From an uncultured beta proteobacterium (GTDB lineage: Bacteria; Pseudomonadota; Gammaproteobacteria; Burkholderiales; Burkholderiaceae_C), in assembly GCA_903838565.1 (NCBI GenBank), contig CAILZB010000125.1:1-36512 (forward strand): 36,512 nucleotides of DNA, read 5' to 3'. Shown here one piece after another: positions 19,605 through 29,745 of the stretch. Under the pieces are notes generated by a model that was not told where the DNA came from, ran no database searches, and saw nothing but the letters and a program-made list of their open reading frames with translations. Within the stretch, counting starts at the first letter, position 1. Each line of letters starts with the position of its first letter. The position numbers and the translations under genes are program-made.

Positions 19605-20724
19605 GCAGCCACCCGGCCTCAAGCCAGCTCAGCAACAGGGTCCTTGCATCGCTGCTCGCGCCGCGCAATGCCGAGGCCTCAAGACGACGCTCGTCTGCCA
19701 ATCTGCGCATCAATGCGGCATCGCGCCCGGAAGCCCGGAAGCCCTCGCCGTTGATGAAGATGTGGCGAGCGTCGTACATCATGCGTGTGCGCTGGTCCAG
19801 TACCACCGCGCCGAAGTCGGCTTGCGCTGCGCCGGCGTCAAACCACACGTTGGCCTTGGGTTCGGTCAAATATTCACCCAGCACGCATGCGAACGCGTCG
19901 GGCTCCCGCAACACCGCCGACATGGCGTCGTGGGCGAAATCGTGCAGCGCCGCGGGGATGGCTCCGGGGCTGGACACGGCGGTCTGCTGCGGATCGCGGT
20001 AGATCGCCTCGCCCGCGAGGTCGCTGGCATCCTCGGCCAGGCGCTGCAGGATTTCGCGCGCCAGCTCGCCCCGGTTGGGCGAGCGAAAGCCGATGGAATA
20101 GGTCATGCACTCGCCCACGGCCACGCCGTCGTGCGCGTAGCGCGGCGGCAGGTAGAGCATGTCACCGGGATTGAGCACCTCGTCAAACTCCGGAACGAAA
20201 TTCGACAGGATCTTCAAGGGCATGCCGGGGACCAGGCTCATGTCCTTTTGCCTCCCGTAGCGCCAGCGCCTCTGTCCATGGGCTTGCAGCAGGAACACGT
20301 CGTAGCTGTCAAAGTGCGGACCCACGCCGCCGCCGTCCGTGGCGTAGCTGATCATCACGTCGTCCAGCCGCGCGTCGGGCACGAAGCGGAACTGCTGCAT
20401 CAACTGGTGCACGCCGGCGTGGTGCAAGTCCATGCCCTGCAGCAGCAGCGTCCAGTTGGGCTGTTTCAGCGGCGGCAGGGAGCGGCGCGCAAACGGGCCG
20501 GACTTGAACTGCCAGCCCGGTTTGCCGCGACGATCGGCCTGCGAGATCAGCCGTGACTCGACCGCATCGCCCTGCGCCAGATCAAACAACTCGGCGCGCT
20601 CCAGCAGCGGCGAGAATCCCGGAATCGCCTGACGCACCAGCAAGGGCTTCTTCTCCCAGTGGCGTTTCATGAACTGCTGCGGACTGAGGCCGCCGAGCAA
20701 AGCAATGGGTTGGGTGATATTCAT
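19591..20724 (-). CDS. roxA: Ribosomal protein uL16 arginine 3-hydroxylase (RoxA/YcfD-type, JmjC/cupin)
   Basis: A 377-residue 2-oxoglutarate/Fe(II)-dependent oxygenase. The iron ligands are visible as His137 and Asp139 in GPHFDSYDVF and His198 in PPRYAHDGVA. MKRHWEKKPLLVRQAIPGF (19-37) is a typical N-terminal signature of the bacterial YcfD/RoxA group, which hydroxylates an arginine of ribosomal protein uL16 in E. coli. The C-terminal winged-helix region expected for the family would lie after about residue 260. Start ATG 20724 has no Shine-Dalgarno. It is divergent from slyD across only 17 bp and overlaps the unknown gene at 19092 at its 3' end. Confidence 0.9.
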   Translation of the reverse strand: MNITQPIALLGGLSPQQFMKRHWEKKPLLVRQAIPGFSPLLERAELFDLAQGDAVESRLISQADRRGKPGWQFKSGPFARRSLPPLKQPNWTLLLQGMDLHHAGVHQLMQQFRFVPDARLDDVMISYATDGGGVGPHFDSYDVFLLQAHGQRRWRYGRQKDMSLVPGMPLKILSNFVPEFDEVLNPGDMLYLPPRYAHDGVAVGECMTYSIGFRSPNRGELAREILQRLAEDASDLAGEAIYRDPQQTAVSSPGAIPAALHDFAHDAMSAVLREPDAFACVLGEYLTEPKANVWFDAGAAQADFGAVVLDQRTRMMYDARHIFINGEGFRASGRDAALMRRLADERRLEASALRGASSDARTLLLSWLEAGWLHEPD

Positions 20725-20741
20725 AGTGCGACAATTGTCGT
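20725..20741. promoter_or_regulatory. 17-bp divergent gap with a palindromic -10-like core
   Basis: The entire gap between the roxA and slyD start codons is 17 bp and contains the perfect palindrome CGACAATTGTCG (20729-20740). Read on either strand it presents GACAAT, a -10-like hexamer, placed so that transcription would start at or within a few bases of each ATG. There is no Shine-Dalgarno on either side. Confidence 0.6.
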
Positions 20742-21266
20742 ATGAAAATCACTGAACAATGCGTGGTCGCACTCACATGGTCGCTCAAGGACACCCTGGG
20801 CGAGGAACTCGACGTGCTCGATGAACCGGTGGAATTCCTTGTGCGCGGTGACGATTTGCTGGAAAAGATCGAATCTGCGCTGCAAGGCCTGGAAGCGGGC
20901 GCCCAGTTGGACTTGCACCTGGAACCCGAAGAAGCCTTCGGCGACTTCAACGACCAGCTGATATTCCTGGGGCCGCGCGAGGCCTTCCCCAAGGAACTGG
21001 AAGAAGGCATGACGTTCGAGGGCACGGCGCTGCCCGCAGGCGCCTGCCCGGAGGCGCCGAAGGAGTTGTTTTATACGGTCACCGACATCTATCCCGAGCA
21101 TGTGGTGCTGGATGGCAACCACCCGCTCGCGGGCATCGCGCTGCGCATCAGCCTGGAAGTGGCATCGGTGCGCGAAGCGACCGAAGAGGAAATCGGTCGC
21201 GGCTCGGCTGGCACCGGGTTTTTCAGGGTGCAACCGCGCGCGCCGGGCGACCCGCTGCTGCACTGA
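20742..21266 (+). CDS. slyD: FKBP-type peptidyl-prolyl isomerase, SlyD-like
   Basis: A 174-residue folding enzyme of the SlyD group: an FKBP domain interrupted by an insert-in-flap chaperone domain. The start MKITEQCVVALTWSLKD and the stretch LDLHLEPEEAFGDFNDQLIF, leading into the flap insert (about 65-130), are family-like. The metal-binding His/Cys-rich tail of E. coli SlyD is absent; the C-terminus is the short RVQPRAPGDPLLH. This makes a nickel-delivery role less likely and a general prolyl isomerase/chaperone role more likely. ATG 20742 has no Shine-Dalgarno. It is the only gene on this strand before the palindromic element at 21283. Confidence 0.9.
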   Translation: MKITEQCVVALTWSLKDTLGEELDVLDEPVEFLVRGDDLLEKIESALQGLEAGAQLDLHLEPEEAFGDFNDQLIFLGPREAFPKELEEGMTFEGTALPAGACPEAPKELFYTVTDIYPEHVVLDGNHPLAGIALRISLEVASVREATEEEIGRGSAGTGFFRVQPRAPGDPLLH

Positions 21267-21282
21267 GCCAAAGATCAGTTGA

Positions 21283-21400
21283 GGACAGAGCACGGGGTTA
21301 TTGGGGTCAGACACCAATTTTGCTGCGGCGCGTTGCGCCGCACGCCAGGGAGAGCCAAAGGCTCGGCAAATTTGGGCTCTGACCCCAAAAACCCCTGTCC
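21283..21400. repeat. 118-bp multi-branched palindromic element (REP/MITE-like)
   Basis: Outer arms pair in register: GGACAG with CTGTCC, GGGGTT with AACCCC, TTGGGGTCAGA (21301-21311) with TCTGACCCCAA (21378-21388), and AATTTTGC with GCAAATTT with one mismatch. Two separate hairpins sit inside: TGCGGCGC-GTT-GCGCCGCA (21324-21342) and GAGCC-AAA-GGCTC (21352-21364). The fold is a long stem with a three-way junction. The GGGGTCAGA/TCTGACCCC motif is, as I recall, recurrent in intergenic REP-type repeats of proteobacteria. It lies between the convergent slyD and dut genes, so it may also terminate transcription. Confidence 0.8.
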
Positions 21401-21409
21401 CGCAAGTTC

Positions 21410-21856
21410 TCAGGATTTTCCGGTGGAGCCGTAGCCGCCTTCGCCGCGGTGGCTCGCGGGAAAATCCTCCACCACATTGAACTGCGCCTGCACCACCGGC
21501 ACGATCACGAGCTGCGCGATGCGCTCCATCGGCGCAATGGTGAACGGTACGTCGCTGCGGTTCCAGGCACTCACCATCAGCTGCCCCTGGTAATCGCTGT
21601 CGATCAGACCCACCAGATTGCCCAGCACGATGCCGTGCTTGTGGCCCAGACCCGAGCGCGGCAGGATCAACGCGGCAAAGTTCGCATCGTTCAGAAAGAT
21701 GGCAATCCCCGTGGGCAGCAACTGCCAGGCGTTGGCGCCCAGGGTCAGTGGCGCATCCATGCAGGCGCGCAAATCCAGGCCCGCGCTGCCCGGCGTGGCG
21801 TAGGCGGGGAGCTGATCGCGCATGCGCGGGTCGATGATCTTGACGTCGATTTTCAT
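21410..21856 (-). CDS. dut: dUTP diphosphatase
   Basis: A 148-residue trimeric dUTPase that hydrolyses dUTP to dUMP and pyrophosphate, keeping uracil out of DNA and supplying thymidylate synthesis. All motifs are present: [12 protein letters not shown] (23-34), [13 protein letters not shown] (65-77), [16 protein letters not shown] (79-94) with catalytic Asp86, and the C-terminal ATP-loop-like arm [12 protein letters not shown] (137-148). It starts 37 bp after coaBC on the same strand. The coaBC-dut order is conserved in proteobacteria and supports both calls. Confidence 0.98.
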   Translation of the reverse strand: MKIDVKIIDPRMRDQLPAYATPGSAGLDLRACMDAPLTLGANAWQLLPTGIAIFLNDANFAALILPRSGLGHKHGIVLGNLVGLIDSDYQGQLMVSAWNRSDVPFTIAPMERIAQLVIVPVVQAQFNVVEDFPASHRGEGGYGSTGKS

Positions 21857-21893
21857 GAATGAATGAGTGCCTTATTCTTGAATGAAAGTCGGT

Positions 21894-23108
21894 TCAGTTG
21901 CCCAAGCGACGCGCGATGTCCGCGATCAACTGGCGCGCCAGCGCCCTCTTGGATGCGCGCGCCAATTCCTTGGCGCCCTGCGCATCCACGAGCAGCAGCG
22001 CGTTGTCATCCTGCCCGAAGGTGGCCGGTCCGATATTGCCCACCAGCAGCGGCACCTTCTTGCGCTCGCGCTTGGCCTGGGCGTTGGCCAGTAAATCCTG
22101 GCTCTCCGCGGCAAAGCCCACGCAGAACAGCTCGCCGCTCTGCGCGCGGGGCAGCGCAGCCACCGTGGCCAGGATGTCGGGGTTCTCGACAAAGCGCAGC
22201 TCTGGCGGCTGGCCGGAGCCGTCCTTCTTGATCTTGTGCTCAGCCGACGCCGCAGGACGCCAGTCGGCCACCGCTGCCGTGGCGATGAACAGGGTCGCGC
22301 TCGGAGCCAGCGCCAGGGTCGCATCCAGCATGTCACAGGCCGAACGCACATCGTGGCGCGTCACGCCGCGCGGCGTTGCCAGGGCGACCGGGCCGGCCAC
22401 CAGGTCCACCGTCGCACCGGCCTCGCAGGCCGCGCGCGCAATCGCGAAACCCATCTTGCCGCTGCTCAGGTTGGTGACGCCGCGCACCGGGTCGATGGCC
22501 TCATAGGTGGGGCCGGCAGTGACCAGCACATGCTGACCCGCCAGGCTCTTGGGGCTGAAGAAGGCAATCAGCTCCTGCAGCAATTCATCCGCTTCCAGCA
22601 TGCGACCGTCGCCGGTCTCTCCGCAGGCCTGTTCGCCGCTTGCCACGTCAAGCACCGTGGCGCCGTCGGCGCGCAGTTGCGCCACGTTGCGCTGCGTGGC
22701 CGGATGCGCCCACATCTCTCGGTTCATCGCCGGAGCCAGCAGCAGCGGCACTTTGTCCAGCGGCCGGGCCAGGCACATGAGGCTGAGCAGGTCGTCGGCG
22801 CGACCGTGCAGCAGCTTGGCTATGAAGTCGGCGCTGCAGGGTGCAATCAGGATCGCGTCGGCCTCGCGGCTGAGGTTGATATGCGCCATGTTGTTCGACT
22901 CGCGCGCGTCCCACTGCGAGTCATACACGGCGCGGCCCGAGAGCGCCTGCATCGTCACCGGCGTGATGAACTGCTGGGACGCCGCGGTCATCACCACCTG
23001 CACCGTTGCACCTTCCTTCACCAGCGCGCGACAGAGTTCGGCCGCCTTGAAGCAGGCGACGCCGCCGGTGAGGCCCAGGACGATGTGTTTTGCGCTGAGT
23101 TCATTCAT
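21894..23108 (-). CDS. coaBC: Bifunctional phosphopantothenoylcysteine decarboxylase/phosphopantothenate-cysteine ligase
   Basis: A 404-residue fused CoA-biosynthesis enzyme. The N-terminal CoaC flavoprotein domain shows IVLGLTGGVACFKAAELCRAL, then DAILIAPCSADFIAKLLHGRADDLLS and APAMNREMW. The C-terminal CoaB ligase domain begins around LAGQHVLVTAGPTYEAIDPVRGVTNLSSGKMG. Together they turn 4'-phosphopantothenate plus cysteine into 4'-phosphopantetheine. An in-frame extension reaches 23165, but ATG 23108 (MNELSAKHIVLGLTGG) is the family start. A TATATT hexamer lies 7 bp before it and no Shine-Dalgarno is present. It heads a unit with dut and is divergent from pyrG. Confidence 0.97.
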   Translation of the reverse strand: MNELSAKHIVLGLTGGVACFKAAELCRALVKEGATVQVVMTAASQQFITPVTMQALSGRAVYDSQWDARESNNMAHINLSREADAILIAPCSADFIAKLLHGRADDLLSLMCLARPLDKVPLLLAPAMNREMWAHPATQRNVAQLRADGATVLDVASGEQACGETGDGRMLEADELLQELIAFFSPKSLAGQHVLVTAGPTYEAIDPVRGVTNLSSGKMGFAIARAACEAGATVDLVAGPVALATPRGVTRHDVRSACDMLDATLALAPSATLFIATAAVADWRPAASAEHKIKKDGSGQPPELRFVENPDILATVAALPRAQSGELFCVGFAAESQDLLANAQAKRERKKVPLLVGNIGPATFGQDDNALLLVDAQGAKELARASKRALARQLIADIARRLGN

Positions 23109-23115
23109 GCCCGGA

Positions 23116-23121
23116 AATATA
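23116..23121 (-). promoter_or_regulatory. Candidate -10 of coaBC
   Basis: TATATT on the minus strand, 7 bp from the coaBC ATG. This would start transcription at or next to the start codon. The -35 region is not convincing. Confidence 0.4.
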
Positions 23122-23141
23122 CCTGCAATAGCAACCAGGCC

Positions 23142-23220
23142 GCCGTGCCGGGCCGCCCCAAGCAAGGCACGGCCCCCTTGGGGGGCAGGAAGCTACATGA
23201 AGTGGGCGACCGTGGGGGCC
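23142..23220. repeat. GC-rich palindromic repeat between coaBC and pyrG
   Basis: GCCGTGCC (23142-23149) is the exact reverse complement of GGCACGGC (23166-23173). CCCCAAG (23156-23162) is the exact reverse complement of CTTGGGG (23177-23183). The arms interleave, so they cannot form both stems at once. The stretch ends in CGTGGGGGCC just before the pyrG -10. Sequences of this form (…CCCCAAG…CTTGGGGGGCAG…GTGGGGGC) are, as I recall, dispersed in Comamonadaceae genomes; a genome search would be needed to confirm. Confidence 0.6.
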
Positions 23221-23223
23221 ACA

Positions 23224-25047
<1,824 letters not shown>

Positions 25048-25051
<4 letters not shown>

Positions 25052-25905
25052 AGCTCTGTGGTTTCGACATCGGCCTGGATCAGCCCTTCTTTCTGATCGC
25101 CGGCCCCTGCGTGATCGAGTCCGAGCAGTTGCAGATGGACACGGCCGGAACGCTGAAAGAGATCACGACGGCGCTGGGTATCCCCTTCATCTTCAAGAGT
25201 AGCTTTGACAAGGCGAATCGCTCCAGCGGGGACACCTTTCGCGGACCCGGCATTGACAAAGGTTTGGAGATTCTGGCAAAGGTGAGGCGTGAGTTGGGCC
25301 TGCCGGTGCTCACCGACATCCATTCCGAAGAACAAATCGCCCAGGTCGCCAGCGTCGTGGATGTGCTGCAGACCCCGGCCTTCCTGTGCCGCCAGACCGA
25401 CTTCATTCGCGCCGTCGCGCAGTCGGGCAAGCCGGTGAACATCAAGAAAGGCCAGTTCCTGGCACCTCACGACATGAAGAACGTGATCGCCAAGGCGCGC
25501 GCCGCAGCGCGCGAAGTCGGTCTGGTTGAGGACAACTTCATGGCATGCGAACGCGGTGCCAGCTTTGGCTACAACAACCTGGTGTCAGACATGCGCTCGC
25601 TGGCCATCATGCGCGAGACCGGCGCCCCCGTGGTGTTCGACGCCACGCACTCGGTGCAGTTGCCCGGCGGTCAGGGCACCAGCAGCGGCGGCCAGCGCGA
25701 AATGGTGCCGGTGCTGGCGCGTGCCGCCGTGGCGGTGGGCGTGGCCGGTCTGTTCATGGAGACGCACCCGAACCCGGCTCAGGCCATGAGCGACGGTCCA
25801 AATGCCGTGCCGCTCAAACACATGCGGGCACTGCTGGAAACGCTGCTGGAGCTGGACCGGGTGACGAAGAAGAATGGTTTTCTGGAAGACAGGTTTGAAG
25901 CCTGA
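25048..25905 (+). CDS. kdsA: 3-deoxy-8-phosphooctulonate synthase (KDO8P synthase)
   Basis: A 285-residue TIM-barrel enzyme. It condenses phosphoenolpyruvate with arabinose 5-phosphate to give KDO 8-phosphate, needed for the lipopolysaccharide core. Typical segments are [60 protein letters not shown] and [14 protein letters not shown] chose ATG 25048 with Shine-Dalgarno GAGGTG 5 bp upstream, over the in-frame GTG at 25018, because it gives the usual N-terminus [19 protein letters not shown]. It is followed by a terminator-like hairpin and eno. Confidence 0.98.
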
Positions 25906-25920
25906 GAGAATTTGAAGAAT

Positions 25921-25948
25921 CGACCTTCGGGTCGGGTGGTCTTTTTTT
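25921..25948 (+). terminator. Terminator or attenuator between kdsA and eno
   Basis: Stem CGACC-TTCG-GGTCG (25921-25934), with the very stable TTCG loop, followed after 7 bp by a run of seven T. The gap before the T-run is longer than ideal, so it may attenuate rather than fully stop transcription into eno. The eno start is only 33 bp further on. Confidence 0.6.
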
Positions 25949-25965
25949 GTTGGTCGTTGTTTTGA

Positions 25966-27264
<1,299 letters not shown>

Positions 27265-27309
27265 CTGCAGCATGGGCAGGACCGGCTGCAACCTCAACCT
27301 GACGCGACC

Positions 27310-27591
27310 ATGAGTCGGCGTGTGGTTCCGGCCATCCTGCTTGCACTGCTGGCGATCCTGCACGCCCAACTCTGGCTGGGCCGTGGCAGCGTGCCCAATG
27401 TGGCGAAACTGCAGAACAAGTTGCAGGCATTGACCGAAAAGAATGCCGCAGCCCAGCTCGCCAACGAACGCCTCGCCTCCGAAGTGCGCGACCTGAAGGA
27501 GGGCCTGGAGATGGTGGAAGAAAAGGCGCGCAGCGAACTCGGCATGGTCAAGCCCAACGAGATGTTCGTGCAGATCACACCGCACAAATAA
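27310..27591 (+). CDS. ftsB: Cell division protein FtsB
   Basis: A 93-residue single-pass inner-membrane division protein of the FtsQ-FtsB-FtsL complex. A short cytoplasmic start (MSRR) is followed by a membrane helix (about 5-22) and a coiled coil (about 29-75: KLQNKLQALTEKNAAAQLANERLASEVRDLKEG). The C-terminal segment ARSELGMVKPNEMFVQI is the FtsB/DivIC signature. Position directly after eno is conserved in proteobacteria and supports the name. The gap to eno is 45 bp. Confidence 0.95.
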   Translation: MSRRVVPAILLALLAILHAQLWLGRGSVPNVAKLQNKLQALTEKNAAAQLANERLASEVRDLKEGLEMVEEKARSELGMVKPNEMFVQITPHK

Positions 27592-27601
27592 TTTGCTCTT
27601 C

Positions 27602-28222
27602 ATGGATTTTTTTGCCACCGCCTTCACGCTGTGGGGCTCGTCCACAACCTGGCTGGAAATCGTCGCCTTCATCCTGGCCCTGGCCATGGTGGGCTTCAAT
27701 ATCCGCGAACTGCATTGGGGCTGGCCGCTGGCCGTCATCAGCTCGCTGATGTACTTTGCGCTGTTCTGGCAGAGCAAGCTCTATGGGGACGCATCGCTGC
27801 AAATCTTCTTTGCGCTGATCGCGTTCTGGGGTTGGTGGCAGTGGCTGCGGGGCGCCGGCGACGCCAGTGCCGGTTTGCCTGTGGTGCGGCTGTCACGCAA
27901 GGGCGTTATTTGGACGATCGCGCTCAGCGCCCTGCTCTGGCCTGTCAGCGGCTACTTCCTCAAGACCTATACCGACACCGACGTGCCCTGGTGGGACGCC
28001 TTCCCCACGGCCTTGAGCGTTGTCGGTCAATACCTGCTTGGACGCAAATACATCGAGAACTGGCTGATGTGGATCGTCGTCAACGTCGCCAGCGTGGCCC
28101 TCTTCGCCTACAAGGGCCTGTGGCTCACCGTCATCCTCTACACCCTGTTCATCGCGCTGAGCGTGGCCGGCTGGCGCGCCTGGCAACGACGTCTCATTCC
28201 GTTGCGATCAGACTTCATTTAG
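27602..28222 (+). CDS. pnuC: Nicotinamide riboside transporter PnuC
   Basis: A 206-residue inner-membrane protein with about seven hydrophobic helices. PnuC facilitates uptake of nicotinamide riboside, which is then trapped by phosphorylation. Family segments seen are WLEIVAFILALAMVGFNIREL, WWQWLRG, PWWDAFPTALSVVGQYLLGRKYIENWLMWIVVN and LFAYKGLWLTVILYTLF. I chose ATG 27602 over an in-frame TTG at 27593. It is followed 6 bp later by a NadR-like kinase, which fits a transport-plus-kinase salvage pair. Confidence 0.93.
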   Translation: MDFFATAFTLWGSSTTWLEIVAFILALAMVGFNIRELHWGWPLAVISSLMYFALFWQSKLYGDASLQIFFALIAFWGWWQWLRGAGDASAGLPVVRLSRKGVIWTIALSALLWPVSGYFLKTYTDTDVPWWDAFPTALSVVGQYLLGRKYIENWLMWIVVNVASVALFAYKGLWLTVILYTLFIALSVAGWRAWQRRLIPLRSDFI

Positions 28223-28228
28223 CCGAAG

Positions 28229-28777
28229 ATGAAGATCGCCATCCTGGGTGCGGAAAGCACCGGTAAAACGCAACTCGCGCAAGCCCTCAGCGCCCACTGG
28301 AATGCGCTGGGCCAAAGCGCGCTCTGGGTGCCGGAGGTGCTGCGCGAGTGGTGCGACCGCGAAAGCCGCACGCCGCATCAGCATGAGCAGTGGGATATTG
28401 TCCAAGAGCAAGCCACACGGGTGCTGCAAGCCCCGGCAGTTGACTGGCTGATCGCCGACACCACACCGCTGATGACGGCGATTTACAGCGAGCTGCTGTT
28501 TGCCGACCGAACCCTCTACGACTTTGCGCTGGAGCATCAGCGCCACTACGACATCACCCTGGTGATGTCGCTGGACTTGCCCTGGGTGGCCGATGGCCTG
28601 CAGCGCGACGGACCGCATGTGCGCGAACCCGTGGACCGGCTGCTGCGTGCCGCGCTGGAACAAGGGGAAAATAGCTACCGGGTCATCCGTGGCAGCGGCG
28701 ACGAGCGAATGGCAGCGGCGCTTCGGGTCATCAGTGAAGCGCTGAACTATCGGGCACCGGACCCACACCGGATTTGA
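28229..28777 (+). CDS. NadR-like nicotinamide riboside kinase (AAA ATPase)
   Basis: A 182-residue P-loop kinase, similar to the kinase half of NadR, expected to phosphorylate nicotinamide riboside to NMN. The Walker A motif is GAESTGKTQ (7-15), and ADTTPLMTAIYSELLF and VMSLDLPWV follow as in the family. The regulatory helix-turn-helix and the adenylyltransferase domain of E. coli NadR are absent, so this is the stand-alone kinase form. Coupling with pnuC supports the call strongly. Its last 47 bp overlap the convergent hslO gene. Confidence 0.88.
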   Translation: MKIAILGAESTGKTQLAQALSAHWNALGQSALWVPEVLREWCDRESRTPHQHEQWDIVQEQATRVLQAPAVDWLIADTTPLMTAIYSELLFADRTLYDFALEHQRHYDITLVMSLDLPWVADGLQRDGPHVREPVDRLLRAALEQGENSYRVIRGSGDERMAAALRVISEALNYRAPDPHRI

Positions 28778-29714
28778 AAATCTGCGCCGCGTCCACGGCG
28801 TCGAACCGGTATTGCTGGCCGCAAAAGTCGCAGCCCACTTCCACGTCCTCGCGCTCGCACAGGATGCTCTCGACCTCCTTCACACCCAGACTGCGAATCA
28901 TGTGGCTCACGCGCTCGCGGCTGCAGCGGCAGGCGAAACGCGGACCCGCCGCACCCATCAGTGGTTCGAAGCGCAGCAGCTTTTCCTCCCAGAACAGGCG
29001 GTGCAGGATGGTGTCGACGTCCAACGTGAGCAGTTCTTCTTTCTTGAGTGTCGAAGCCAAAAGTGCAATGCGCTTGTAGTCTTCGTTGCGCCCGATCTCG
29101 TCTTCATTCGCCGACCGCCCAGCGCTCAGATTGTTGATGCCGCCGCTGGGCAAGCGCTGAATCAAGAGTCCCGCCGCGACTTCGCCGTTGGCAGCCAGCA
29201 CCAGGGTCGTGTCCAGCTGCTCGGACTGCAGCATGTAGTGCTCCAGCACCTCGCTCAATTTCTCCAGTTTCTCGCGTCTATCGCCATGCAACGGCACCAC
29301 GCCCTGGTAGGGCTGCTGCCCCTCGAACCGGTCCTGCGGATCGAGCGTGATGGCGCAGCGCCCCTGGTTCGACAGGTTCACCATCGCGCTCAAGGACGCA
29401 TCGGACGCGAGCTCGCCCGCCACCGTGGCCGTGGCGCGCACGCTCAGGTCGGGCTGCACCTCCACCACCGCCAGCTTGACCGGACCGTCTCCGAAGATCT
29501 GCAGCACCAGCGCACCGTTGAACTTGATGTTGGATTGCATCAGCACCGCTGCAGCCGTCATCTCGCCCAGCAAATTTCGCACCGGTTCGGGATAGGCACC
29601 GGTGTCGCTGTTGGCGGCGCGACGTTGCAGGATCTGCGTCCAGGCGTCGGTCAGGCGCACGACCATGCCGCGCACCGGCAGACCGTCAAACAGGAATTTG
29701 TGGAGTTCACTCAC
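28731..29714 (-). CDS. hslO: Redox-regulated chaperone Hsp33
   Basis: A 327-residue oxidation-activated holdase chaperone. The zinc-binding redox switch is complete: Cys262 and Cys264 in ACRCSRERV, and Cys295 and Cys298 in GCDFCGQQYRFD. The N-terminal domain shows the family start MSELHKFLFDGLPVRGMVVRL. Under peroxide plus heat the cysteines form disulfides and the linker unfolds to hold clients. It lies 31 bp after the NPD-type flavoprotein gene on the same strand. Its 3' end overlaps the nadR-like gene by 47 bp, leaving no room for a separate terminator. Confidence 0.97.
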   Translation of the reverse strand: MSELHKFLFDGLPVRGMVVRLTDAWTQILQRRAANSDTGAYPEPVRNLLGEMTAAAVLMQSNIKFNGALVLQIFGDGPVKLAVVEVQPDLSVRATATVAGELASDASLSAMVNLSNQGRCAITLDPQDRFEGQQPYQGVVPLHGDRREKLEKLSEVLEHYMLQSEQLDTTLVLAANGEVAAGLLIQRLPSGGINNLSAGRSANEDEIGRNEDYKRIALLASTLKKEELLTLDVDTILHRLFWEEKLLRFEPLMGAAGPRFACRCSRERVSHMIRSLGVKEVESILCEREDVEVGCDFCGQQYRFDAVDAAQIFKSGVGPVPDSSALH

Positions 29715-29745
29715 GGCGATCCGTCTTCAATCTTCTTCGATGAGG

